From NCBI RefSeq assembly GCF_902729405.1, contig NZ_LR746496.1:1860001-1924000 (forward strand): a DNA stretch of 64,000 nucleotides, written 5' to 3'. The stretch comes from Acididesulfobacillus acetoxydans (GTDB lineage Bacteria; Bacillota; Desulfitobacteriia; Desulfitobacteriales; Desulfitobacteriaceae). Below, one piece after another: positions 26,622 through 34,205 of the stretch. Position numbers and translations under genes: made by a program. Under the pieces are notes generated by a model. It searched no databases. It saw only the letters and a list, made by a program, of their open reading frames with translations, and was not told where the DNA came from. The first letter of the stretch is position 1; each line of letters starts with the position of its first letter.

Positions 26622-27330
26622 AAGCCGGCAGCAGGCGGGCAATTTCGCCTAAATGTCTGACGACAGCGTCCGGCGGCGTGGCAAAGCAGGCCTGCTGCCT
26701 ATCCTCCGGATTGTAGAAGATGGTTCGCCAGCCCAAGACCTGGGCGGCCCGAATGTCATTTACCGGATCATCGCCGATGTAAACGGCTTCATCGGCCCGG
26801 CAGCCCGCCAGGCTCAAGGCATAGCGAAAAATCTGCGGCTGGGGTTTGGGCGAACCGGCACTTTCGGAGAAGACCAGGTAACGGAAATAGCCCCTCAGTC
26901 CGCTGGTCTCCAGCTTTGTGTTCTGGGAAGCGCAAAACCCGTTGGTAATGAGGCCGAGCGGGTGAGACCGGCTGAGTAAGGTCAGGGTCTCATGTGCCCC
27001 TGCCCGAAGATGTGGTTGGCGCGGATAAATGTCCCGGTACAGACGGTCGGCTTCCCGGGCAAAAGCCGGATCGTCCAAGCCAAAGTGCAGCAGAGTACGG
27101 TAATAGCGCTGGAAACGGACGCTTTCGGCATCGAATTCGCCCGCACGGTATTTGGCCCAGGCCTTTTCATTTTCCCGGTGGTAAATCCCGTGAAATTCCG
27201 AGAAGTCCCCCGGCAGTCTCAGTTCACGGTGGACGATGGCCAGAGCGGCTTCTTGGTTATGGCGGTGATCCCACAAGGTGTCATCAAGGTCAAAAAAGAT
27301 CACCCGTATGTGGTCAAGTGGCTGGGACAT
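26614..27330 (-). CDS. HAD-family hydrolase (YjjG type, possible nucleotidase)
   Basis: 238 residues. HAD motif I is FFDLDDTLWDH (nucleophile Asp and acid Asp), motif II is LITNGF, motif III the Lys in GSPKPQPQIF and motif IV IGDDPVNDI. The cap is of the C1 helical type and the overall pattern resembles YjjG, a pyrimidine nucleotidase that also removes non-canonical nucleotides. GGGAGGAG precedes ATG 27330. It is convergent with the FAH-family gene, overlapping by eight bases at the 3' ends, and divergent from mqnA. Confidence 0.9.
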   Translation of the reverse strand: MSQPLDHIRVIFFDLDDTLWDHRHNQEAALAIVHRELRLPGDFSEFHGIYHRENEKAWAKYRAGEFDAESVRFQRYYRTLLHFGLDDPAFAREADRLYRDIYPRQPHLRAGAHETLTLLSRSHPLGLITNGFCASQNTKLETSGLRGYFRYLVFSESAGSPKPQPQIFRYALSLAGCRADEAVYIGDDPVNDIRAAQVLGWRTIFYNPEDRQQACFATPPDAVVRHLGEIARLLPAFT

Positions 27331-27403
27331 TTTCTCCTCCCGCGATCTTGTGAAATAGACCTTGTTATATAGAATTTGTCAAATAGTGGATGAAGGTGTA
27401 AGA

Positions 27404-28228
27404 ATGATTCGCATCGGACATAATCCCAATACGAATATGTTACCTATGTTTTACTATTTACCGCGTAACCATCCTTTGCTAACATGGGTTACGGCTGAGC
27501 CGGCCGGGCATAATGCCATGCTCAGGGACGGCCGTATTGACTTGGCGCCGATCAGCAGTTTTTCTTACGGGCAGCACTGGCGTGACTACGCGGTCTTGCC
27601 GGGGTTGTCTGTGTCAACCAAGGGCAGGGTAGGCTCCATTTTACTCTTTTCCAAAGTGCCGCCGGAGGGGTTGGATGGGAAAAGAGTGGCTTTAACCGTA
27701 AATTCGGCGACTTCGGTTAATTTGACCAAAATCCTTCTGGAACGGTTTTACGGGGTCAGGCCTTTCTATGAGGCCATGTCGGGCGGGTTGGAGGAGATGT
27801 TCGCTCGGGCGGATGCGGCCTTGCTGATCGCGGATATGGCTTTGGAGGAGGCTTTGAAGCATCCGCCTTGCCACATCTTTGATCTGGGTGAACAGTGGCG
27901 GAAATGGACAGGTTGTGCTATGTCTTTTGCGGTCTGGGCTTATCCGCGGGATCTCATTCTCAAGCGCCCGCAGGAGATCGTTGAGGTGCATAGACTTCTC
28001 ATCCGGGCTAAGCAGCAAGCTTTGAGTGATATGTCCTCCGTCGTTCAAACCTGCGTGGAGATGCTGGGCGGGGAGGCGGATTTTTGGTTTGATTATTTTG
28101 CGCAATTCCATTACACTTTGGACGAAGAGATTATTGCCGGTTTGGAGAAATACTATGCTCTATGTTTCGAACAGGGACTTTTACCGAGCCGGGTGCAGTT
28201 GAATCTTTGGCCCGGCCCTTTGGTTTAA
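27404..28228 (+). CDS. mqnA: Chorismate dehydratase MqnA (futalosine menaquinone pathway)
   Basis: 274 residues from ATG 27404 (GAAGGTG upstream). The periplasmic-binding-like fold of MqnA is seen in TNMLPMFYYLP, AEPAGHNAMLRDGRIDLAPISSFSY and DAALLIADMALEE. MqnA removes water from chorismate to start the futalosine route to menaquinone, a membrane electron carrier. No other mqn gene is in the window. MqnD has a similar fold; the length and the segment LDGKRVALTVNSATSVNLTK fit MqnA better but do not exclude a paralogue. Confidence 0.8.
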   Translation: MIRIGHNPNTNMLPMFYYLPRNHPLLTWVTAEPAGHNAMLRDGRIDLAPISSFSYGQHWRDYAVLPGLSVSTKGRVGSILLFSKVPPEGLDGKRVALTVNSATSVNLTKILLERFYGVRPFYEAMSGGLEEMFARADAALLIADMALEEALKHPPCHIFDLGEQWRKWTGCAMSFAVWAYPRDLILKRPQEIVEVHRLLIRAKQQALSDMSSVVQTCVEMLGGEADFWFDYFAQFHYTLDEEIIAGLEKYYALCFEQGLLPSRVQLNLWPGPLV

Positions 28229-28270
28229 CAGCCGAGGGCCTTGGGCCGGTATATGTTCTCCTGTGAGAAA

Positions 28271-28392
28271 GTTGACTTTTCCCGCAGGATAAGAAAACTT
28301 GCGTCAGCCGCCTCCGCTCAGGGCTCGTCGCCTGCCAAGATCCTGCGGGGGACTTGGGAATCCTCACGTTTCTGCGCGGGGAGGAAGTCAAC
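28271..28392 (+). repeat. Second intergenic repeat family, copy 2, nested palindrome
   Basis: An outer stem GTTGACTT (28271-28278) pairs with AAGTCAAC (28385-28392), and an inner 10-bp stem CCCGCAGGAT (28281-28290) pairs with ATCCTGCGGG (28340-28349). The CGCAGGA-AAGAAA core is shared with 20320-20400. It occupies the gap between mqnA and the GIY-YIG gene. Confidence 0.55.
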
Positions 28393-28419
28393 GGTTAAAC
28401 GGATCGGGTGTACTGAGCT

Positions 28420-28710
28420 ATGGAATATTGGGTTTACTTAATCAGGTGCGGGGATAATAGTTTGTACTGCGGTCTCACCACAGACCTGGCACGTCGCCTG
28501 CAGGAGCATAATCAAGGGCGGGGGGCGAAATATACCTCCGGACGCCTTCCCGTCGCTCTGGCCCGGGCCTGGCGGGTCAACTCCAGGAGCGAGGCTTTGC
28601 GCTTGGAAGCGGGTATCAAAAAATGCAGCCGCGCGAAAAAGGAAGAATTGATCAGGAGTGCGGATAGCATCCGGGCCCTCGGATTCCCCTTTCCTTGTCA
28701 GACAGGGTAA
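28420..28710 (+). CDS. GIY-YIG nuclease superfamily protein (UPF0213/YhbQ)
   Basis: 96 residues, full length for the small UPF0213 group. The catalytic motif is split as YWVYLIRCGDNSLYCGLTTD, with the RRLQEHN arginine and GRGAKYTSGRLPVALA following; the C-terminal EAxxLExxIK helix reads EALRLEAGIKKCSR. These proteins are small single-domain nucleases linked to DNA repair or structure-specific cutting. ATG 28420; ribosome site weak. The last 13 bases overlap the end of the convergent nucleoside kinase gene. Confidence 0.92.
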   Translation: MEYWVYLIRCGDNSLYCGLTTDLARRLQEHNQGRGAKYTSGRLPVALARAWRVNSRSEALRLEAGIKKCSRAKKEELIRSADSIRALGFPFPCQTG

Positions 28711-30086
28711 ATGCTGCCCCCGATGAATTCGCGCAGGATCGAGCTGGGGGGAACTTTATCCGGAACCAGGGGGGTGAAGAAAGAGAGAAGGCGCAGAAGT
28801 CTCTCGGCGGTTTCGCAATGGGGATTGCCGGGGGGAATATTGACTAAGAGGGGTTCGGCATACGGCCTTAACGCGTTGAGTTCATAGAGAAGGCTGGAAT
28901 TGAACATCACATCGGCTTCTTCCTGATAGGGAAAAATAGCGTTGTTCTCCCCCCGGCGCACACTCGGCCATTGGCTTAAAGTGCGGATGGGGTCGATGCC
29001 GCGAAACTGATCATCGCGCACCAAACGGCGGATCAAACGCACCTCTGTGGTCGGGATGCGGTTTAAAGGGTCGACATTCAGTTGGAAGAGGGCGCTGACG
29101 TAAATTTTAAAAGTTTGGCTGCGCCCAAGGGATGGAGCCAGCCGGGGATTCAAACCGTGGATTCCCTCGATCACCAGGATTTCGTCGGGCTTAAGGACCA
29201 ATGTCTCTCCCACGGGGCGTCTTCTTCCCTGCACGAAGTCAAAGATGGGAACTTCCGCCTCTCCTCCCCTGCTCAGGATGTCCAACTGCCTGTTCAGAAG
29301 GCCCAGGTCCAAAGCCTCCAGAGCTTCGAAATCCGGTTGGCCGCTGGCGTCTCTGGGCGTGTCCTCCCGGGCCAGAAAATAGTTATCCAGGGAAAGAGGG
29401 ACGGGCTTCAGGCCGTTCACCCGCAGTTGGGTCGATAAACGCTGGGCGAAGGTGGTCTTGCCGGATGAAGAGGGGCCGGAGATCAGGACGATGCGGGTAT
29501 GCCGCTTTTGTTCGAGAATCCGGTCGGCGATCAAGGAAATCTTCTTTTCGTGCAAGGCTTCCGCCAGAGCGGTGATTTCGTAGGAACGTTGGTCGGCAAT
29601 GATCCGGTTGATGTCGGAGACTTCGTCCAGGTTAAGGTTCTCAACCCAGCGTTGTGATTCCGAAAAGGTCGCGGACAGTTTTTCCGGCAAGACAAAAGGG
29701 GAGGATTGCTCGCTGTCCTCGGGGTCGGGAAAGAGAAGGATGAATCCGGGAGGATAGTGGACCAGCCGGAAATCGCGCAAACTGCCGGAATGCGAACGGG
29801 AAGGATAGAGGGACTTGATCTGCCGGCCGTTTAATTCACAGTGAAAAAATCCGTCATCCCCAGGGGTACATGTGATCGGGGTATCCCTCCGGGCCCATTC
29901 CCGCAGCTTGTCTTCGATATTCCGAACTTCGCGGGAAGAAAGCAAGGATCTTTCCAGTTCACAATAGATGCCGTTAAGGATGGAGTGGGCTATTTTTAGT
30001 TGTTCGGTGGGAAAAAGCTTTTCCACCGTAAGGATGAGCCCCAAGATCGCTGTTTGACGGTATTGACGCAATGTATTTTCTGACAT
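28698..30086 (-). CDS. Nucleoside (uridine-type) kinase family protein
   Basis: 462 residues from ATG 30086 (GGGGTG six bases upstream; GTG 30095 is the alternative). The C-terminal half is a P-loop kinase of the uridine kinase/phosphoribulokinase family: Walker A ISGPSSSGKTT (near residue 205), LDNYFLAREDTPRDASGQPD and IEGIHGLNP. The N-terminal ~180 residues correspond to the extra domain found in Firmicute nucleoside kinases that resembles part of threonyl-tRNA synthetase, although the canonical TGS sequence is not obvious. It probably phosphorylates uridine or cytidine, or a related substrate. Confidence 0.88.
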   Translation of the reverse strand: MSENTLRQYRQTAILGLILTVEKLFPTEQLKIAHSILNGIYCELERSLLSSREVRNIEDKLREWARRDTPITCTPGDDGFFHCELNGRQIKSLYPSRSHSGSLRDFRLVHYPPGFILLFPDPEDSEQSSPFVLPEKLSATFSESQRWVENLNLDEVSDINRIIADQRSYEITALAEALHEKKISLIADRILEQKRHTRIVLISGPSSSGKTTFAQRLSTQLRVNGLKPVPLSLDNYFLAREDTPRDASGQPDFEALEALDLGLLNRQLDILSRGGEAEVPIFDFVQGRRRPVGETLVLKPDEILVIEGIHGLNPRLAPSLGRSQTFKIYVSALFQLNVDPLNRIPTTEVRLIRRLVRDDQFRGIDPIRTLSQWPSVRRGENNAIFPYQEEADVMFNSSLLYELNALRPYAEPLLVNIPPGNPHCETAERLLRLLSFFTPLVPDKVPPSSILREFIGGSIYPV

Positions 30087-30254
30087 TCTTTTCACCCCGG
30101 CTCAAGAGAAATTTATGGCTAAAAGGATTCTTCCCGGCGGGCGTGGAATACTTATGACGGTGGCGCAGAGAGCCGCTCTCTTGCCCGAAGACGGCTCCGG
30201 CGCCGGAAAAACGGTGACGCGGGTAATTGAGGAAAGACTAGGAGTGGATAAAAT

Positions 30255-31730
30255 TTGTACGAAAGCACTCGGGGAAATAGTTCAGGCAGGGCGGGAAAAA
30301 GCGTCATCGCTTTGGGAATGGTGCCGGGAGGGGGGCTGTTTGTTCCGTTCCGGGTTCCGGACCTTCCCTGGAGCGGATTGCGTGGCCTTGACTACTCTGC
30401 CTTGGCCAAAAAGGTAATTTCCCTTTATCTTCCGGACATGGGAGAGGAGGTTCTGGGGCGGGCCGTCGAAGTTTACCGGCAGGGGGCCTTCGCCGGGGTT
30501 AATCCCGCTCCCCTGCTTCGGCCGGATGGTTTTGGCATTCTTGAACTGTGGCACGGCCCCACCGCCGCCTTTAAAGACATGGCTCTGCAGGTTCTTCCTC
30601 ATCTTTTGCGGGCTGCTATGAAGGAGCTGGAGCCGGGCGCGGAGGTATTAATCCTCACTGCCACTTCCGGCGACACAGGAAAAGCAGCCTTGGAAGGTTT
30701 TAAGGACGTGCCCGGAACCCGGATCGTCGTTTTTTATCCGTCCGGAGGGGTGAGCGCCGTCCAGGAACGTCAGATGACGACCGCAGGCGGACAGAATACC
30801 TATGTGGCGGCGGTTGAGGGAAATTTTGATCGCTGCCAAAGCGGCGTGAAAGAAATCTTTGCCTCGACCGCGCTGGCGGAGCGGCTGCGGGCTGAGAAGA
30901 TATTTTTTTCCTCCGCCAATTCCATCAATTGGGGCCGGCTTTTGCCCCAAATTGTCTATTATTATTGGGCTTACCTGCAGGCGGTTGAACAAGGTCACGT
31001 CGGGGCCGGTGCTCTGATGAATGTGGCGGTGCCGACGGGAAACTTCGGCAATATCCTGGCCGGATATTATGCCAAACGCATGGGTCTTCCTTTGGGCCGG
31101 TTGATCTGCGCCTCGAACAAAAACAAGGTCCTGAGTGATTTTTTCGAGACCGGAGTTTATCAGAGCCGGCGGCCGTTTTTCCTGACGATGTCACCTTCAA
31201 TGGACATTCTGGTTTCCAGCAATTTCGAACGGTTTCTTTACGAAATGTCCGGACGGCAGGCGCAAAGCATCCGGCAATGGTATGACTCACTGGCGCAAAC
31301 CGGATCTTTTCAAGTAGACGCCGCGACACTGGCGCGGAGTCGCAGCCAGATCTTTGCCGGTTGGGCGGACGAACCCGAGGTCAGAAATCAAATACAACGC
31401 ACTTACCGGGAGCACGGCTATGTTTTGGATCCGCACACAGCGGTTGCCGCCCGGGTGTATGAGGATTACCGGTTGAAGACCGGGGATCCGACTTTCACCG
31501 TCATCCTCTCGACTGCCAGTCCCTTTAAGTTCGCGACCAGTGTGCTTAATAGCATCGAAGGGAAAGAGGGATCCGGGAACGAGTGGCAGGATCTCGAGCT
31601 TTTGCAGCAAGAGAGCGGCTGGGAGATCCCAGCGGGTTTGAGGGGACTTGAAGCCCGGGCGGAGCGAAAAGTTTGGCACTGTAGTCCCAAAGAAATGTCC
31701 GCTGTTTTGCTTAAGGAATTAGCTCTCTAA
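30255..31730 (+). CDS. thrC: Threonine synthase
   Basis: 491 residues from TTG 30255 so that the protein opens YESTRG, the conserved family start (usually Y.STRG); AGGAG lies about ten bases upstream. The PLP lysine is in LELWHGPTAAFKDMALQ, the phosphate cup is TATSGDTGKAALEGF, and AVEGNFDRCQSGVKEIF and NSINWGRLLPQIVYY are typical of the long class of threonine synthases. It converts O-phosphohomoserine to threonine. It stands alone; no hom or thrB is next to it. A 100-codon open reading upstream (30115-30417) in another frame is probably not a gene. Confidence 0.95.
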   Translation: MYESTRGNSSGRAGKSVIALGMVPGGGLFVPFRVPDLPWSGLRGLDYSALAKKVISLYLPDMGEEVLGRAVEVYRQGAFAGVNPAPLLRPDGFGILELWHGPTAAFKDMALQVLPHLLRAAMKELEPGAEVLILTATSGDTGKAALEGFKDVPGTRIVVFYPSGGVSAVQERQMTTAGGQNTYVAAVEGNFDRCQSGVKEIFASTALAERLRAEKIFFSSANSINWGRLLPQIVYYYWAYLQAVEQGHVGAGALMNVAVPTGNFGNILAGYYAKRMGLPLGRLICASNKNKVLSDFFETGVYQSRRPFFLTMSPSMDILVSSNFERFLYEMSGRQAQSIRQWYDSLAQTGSFQVDAATLARSRSQIFAGWADEPEVRNQIQRTYREHGYVLDPHTAVAARVYEDYRLKTGDPTFTVILSTASPFKFATSVLNSIEGKEGSGNEWQDLELLQQESGWEIPAGLRGLEARAERKVWHCSPKEMSAVLLKELAL

Positions 31731-31739
31731 CGCGTGTCA

Positions 31740-31798
31740 GGTATGGCAGGTGCAGCCGCACAAGGCATCGGGTATAGTAGGTGCTGCCGCACTAAGCA
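31740..31798 (+). repeat. Imperfect direct repeat, two 28-bp units
   Basis: GGTATGGCAGGTGCAGCCGC (31740) is repeated as GGTATAGTAGGTGCTGCCGC (31771), each followed by ACNANGCA, 31 bp apart. It lies just after thrC. The rest of the gap to 32010 holds the run of small hairpins listed next. Confidence 0.6.
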
Positions 31799-31837
31799 AG
31801 AGAAGGTTCGGGGTTCTGGCAACTCGATTTATGCCGG

Positions 31838-31955
31838 GTTCCGAGGACAATCATCTGGGGAAGTACCTATTCGGTACTGGAGAAAGTCGTAAGGCTGCAA
31901 CGAAAGACTCGGGTCATGGCCGAGGAAGACGTTTTAGGAAAGTCCTTTGGGACAA
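31838..31955 (+). other. Run of four small hairpins, possible structured RNA
   Basis: AGTACC/GGTACT, AGTC/GACT, CTCGG/CCGAG and GTCC/GGAC follow one another within about 110 bp, with purine-rich single strands between. It does not match a riboswitch that I recognise. Stems are short, so chance is a real possibility. Confidence 0.25.
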
Positions 31956-32010
31956 AATTGGAGACTTCAGTGATTATGCGGTTCGGACTTCGGTCAGGGG
32001 AGGGTCAAGG

Positions 32011-32865
32011 TTAGAAGACGCTTTCGTCCGGATGGGCTTTGGCATAGGAGCCCAGGAGTTTGGCAAAGACGGATTTTTCCCGGAAAGCTTCCAGTACTTC
32101 CTGGATGGCCGGAGAGAAAACGTATCCGTCGACGTCAATGAAAAAGACGTATTCCCCCAGCTTTTGTTTCGAGGGCCGGGATTCTATCCGGGTCATGTTG
32201 ATCCGGCGCACGGCCAGTTCATGCAAGATCCGGTAAAGGGAACCGGGCGAATTCTCGGTGGTCACAAGAAAAGAGGTTTTATCATCACCGCTCATTTCCG
32301 CCAACTGAGGGCCGACCAGAACAAAGCGGGTGGCGTTGAGCACCCCGTCCTGGATCCGTTCTTCCTGGAGATGAAGGTGGTAAAGTTGGGCCGCCCTGCG
32401 AGGGCCGATGGCCGCCCAGGGCTCGCGCACGGAAGAAATTTTTCCGGCCGCTTCGGCGGTGCTGAAGCAGGGGATTTGCTCGGCCTGGGCGAGATGCGTG
32501 TCGAGAAATTCCCGGCATTGAGCCAGCGCCTGCTCGTGAGCGTAGACCCGTTGGATTTCGGGCAGCGGCAGGGGTTCCGGAGTCAATAGACAATGGTCCA
32601 CGGGGTGGACAAATTCCCGGGTAATGTAAAGTTCTTGTATCTGGCCCAAAGTATCCATGGTGACACCCATCTGGCCTTCGGTCGAGTTTTCCAAAGGGAC
32701 GAAAGCCCAGTCGATCTCTTTGCGATCGCAGGCCAGGAGGAGTCTGGGAATGGTGGAAAAAGGCTGATAATCCAAGGGCAAGAGGTCCTGATGGACTTGG
32801 ACAAAGTAGTGCAAAGCTTCTTCAGAGAAACTTCCTTTCGGGCCAAGATAACCCATACGCTTCAC
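32011..32865 (-). CDS. pheA: Prephenate dehydratase
   Basis: 284 residues from GTG 32865, with GAGGGGG eight bases upstream; upstream ATG readings to 33048 lack a site and cross the promoter. It makes phenylpyruvate for phenylalanine synthesis. The catalytic domain shows GYLGPKGSFSEEAL, FVPLENSTEGQMGVTMDTL and TRFVLVG; in the Thr-Arg-Phe motif the threonine is catalytic. The C-terminal ACT domain (about 195-270, with TSFLVTTENSPGSLYRIL and ESRPSK) binds phenylalanine for feedback inhibition. There is no chorismate mutase domain. Confidence 0.95.
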   Translation of the reverse strand: MKRMGYLGPKGSFSEEALHYFVQVHQDLLPLDYQPFSTIPRLLLACDRKEIDWAFVPLENSTEGQMGVTMDTLGQIQELYITREFVHPVDHCLLTPEPLPLPEIQRVYAHEQALAQCREFLDTHLAQAEQIPCFSTAEAAGKISSVREPWAAIGPRRAAQLYHLHLQEERIQDGVLNATRFVLVGPQLAEMSGDDKTSFLVTTENSPGSLYRILHELAVRRINMTRIESRPSKQKLGEYVFFIDVDGYVFSPAIQEVLEAFREKSVFAKLLGSYAKAHPDESVF

Positions 32866-32904
32866 CGTGAATTCCCCCTCTGCGAAAATCGGTTTGGCAG
32901 GCTT

Positions 32905-32933
32905 ATTATATATGACCCGAAGTTTTCTCACAA
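32905..32933 (-). promoter_or_regulatory. Sigma-70 promoter of pheA
   Basis: On the minus strand TTGTGA (32928-32933) and TATAAT (32905-32910) are 17 bp apart. Transcription would start near 32898, giving a leader of about 33 bases. Confidence 0.75.
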
Positions 32934-33052
32934 CTGTTTTTCTCACTGCGACTGTTTTCATGCTCTCCCGACGACACTTTTGAGACGCGGGGATCGCCCC
33001 TGAAGAGTTACGGAAAATGCCCCCGATAAGTAAAAAAAATTTGAGCATTAAC

Positions 33053-33081
33053 TTGCCAGAACGGAAAATATTTAGTAAAAT
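33053..33081 (+). promoter_or_regulatory. Sigma-70 promoter in front of a structured leader
   Basis: TTGCCA (33053-33058), 17 bp, TAAAAT (33076-33081). It reads toward iclR but lies 300 bp before it, with strong hairpins directly downstream. Confidence 0.6.
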
Positions 33082-33087
33082 ATTACC

Positions 33088-33210
33088 TGGAAGGTAGGGG
33101 AACCTTCCTGGGAGATAGGTGGACGAGGTGGCAGAAACAGGCAGTGGAACGTACGCTGCCTGTTTCGCTTGTCCAAACCGCTGGCGGGTTTGGGGCCGGG
33201 CCCCGGCGAG
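33088..33210 (+). ncRNA. Candidate structured RNA or leader
   Basis: Directly after the promoter at 33053-33081 come GGAAGGT/ACCTTCC, a long compound hairpin (GGACGAG/CTTGTCC enclosing GAAACAGGCAG/CTGCCTGTTTC, 33121-33172), CCAAACC/GGGTTTGG and GGGGCCGGGCCCC. No coding potential is seen. It could be a small RNA or an attenuator upstream of iclR. No known class is recognised. Confidence 0.4.
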
Positions 33211-33269
33211 GGAGGCGAGCTTAAAGACAGAAGTGATAAAATAGATATCTGAATATTAAGGTAAAACAG

Positions 33270-33299
33270 TTGCTTTGCGTCGGGTTGAGAGACTATACT
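33270..33299 (+). promoter_or_regulatory. Sigma-70 promoter of the iclR-type gene
   Basis: TTGCTT (33270-33275) and TATACT (33294-33299), 18 bp apart. The AAACAGTTGCTTT around the -35 is loosely like the IclR-family operator found before acsA, which would fit autoregulation. Confidence 0.6.
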
Positions 33300-33387
33300 A
33301 AGGGCACCGGTTTCAGTATGAAAAGCGCGGGAGAGGTTGGCGAACTTGAACCTTTCTGCTTCAGCGGCTAAGGAGGTATCAAGCGAA

Positions 33388-34176
33388 TTGGCAGAACGCA
33401 CGACCGATCAAGCCGTACAGTCGATAGAAAGGGCCCTGACGGTCTTAGAAACTCTCGGCCGGTATCCGCAGGGCATCGGGGTGACGGAACTTGCTCACTG
33501 CGTCGGTTTGCACAAGAGTACAGTGCACCGTCTGCTTAGCACGCTTATGACTATCGGCTATGTCGAACAGGATAAAGATACGGAACGCTATCGACTCGGA
33601 ATAAAAGTTTTGGGCCTGGGGCTTGAAGTGCTCAATAACCTCGATTTTCGCAAAGAAGCAATTCCCTACATGAAAGAACTGGTGGAGATTTCGCGGGAGA
33701 CCGTGCAGCTGGCGGTACTGGATGACGGAGAAATGGTCGTGGTTGAGCGGGATCATTCTCCCGAGACGATCATTGTCAATATGGGTTTACGCGGTGCGGT
33801 TCATTGTACGGCGGAGGGCAAGGCTTTGATCGCTTTTTTGACCCCTGAGCAGATCACCCGCCTCTTGGATAAACATCCCCTGGCTCAATATACGGTGAAT
33901 ACCATCACAGATATTAACAACCTGTTGGCTCATTTGGAGAAAGTGCGGAACCAGGGGTACGCCATCAACGCGGAGGAGTTAGCGGAGGGCTTGAGATCGG
34001 TGGCGGCACCGGTCTTTGACCATACCGGGCGGGTGATCGCGTCCATCAGCATTTCAGGTCCTACATCACGTTTGACCCTAGAAAGGCTGGCCCGGCTGGT
34101 GACCGTTCTCAAAGAGGCCTGCGGTTCGGTCTCCGCACGCTTAGGCTACCGGCCCCAGGTTGTTGGTGACCGCTAG
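33388..34176 (+). CDS. IclR family transcriptional regulator
   Basis: 262 residues from TTG 33388, preferred because AGGAGGT lies ten bases upstream; TTG 33337 would add 17 residues. N-terminal winged HTH (residues about 10-70: SIERALTVLETLGRYPQGIGVTELA...LHKSTVHRLLSTL) and C-terminal effector domain (about 85-255, with AVHCTAEGKALIAFL and EELAEGLRSVAAPVFD). IclR proteins bind small carboxylates or acyl-CoA-like ligands. It is followed 29 bp later by an acyl-CoA ligase and a palindrome of IclR/KdgR type lies before acsA, so it probably controls acetate or short-chain acid use. Confidence 0.92.
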   Translation: MAERTTDQAVQSIERALTVLETLGRYPQGIGVTELAHCVGLHKSTVHRLLSTLMTIGYVEQDKDTERYRLGIKVLGLGLEVLNNLDFRKEAIPYMKELVEISRETVQLAVLDDGEMVVVERDHSPETIIVNMGLRGAVHCTAEGKALIAFLTPEQITRLLDKHPLAQYTVNTITDINNLLAHLEKVRNQGYAINAEELAEGLRSVAAPVFDHTGRVIASISISGPTSRLTLERLARLVTVLKEACGSVSARLGYRPQVVGDR

Positions 34177-34205
34177 GACGACGATACGGGGGGGAGGAGC
34201 GCGAA

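Noticed and set aside
30115-30417. Small plus-strand gene overlapping the start of thrC
   Set aside because: No recognisable product and an out-of-frame overlap of 160 bp with thrC, whose start is fixed by its conserved N-terminus.
31750-32589. Open reading frame opposite pheA
   Set aside because: It is the antisense of pheA and of its 3' flank, with no ribosome site or family motif; pheA has clear motifs and a promoter.
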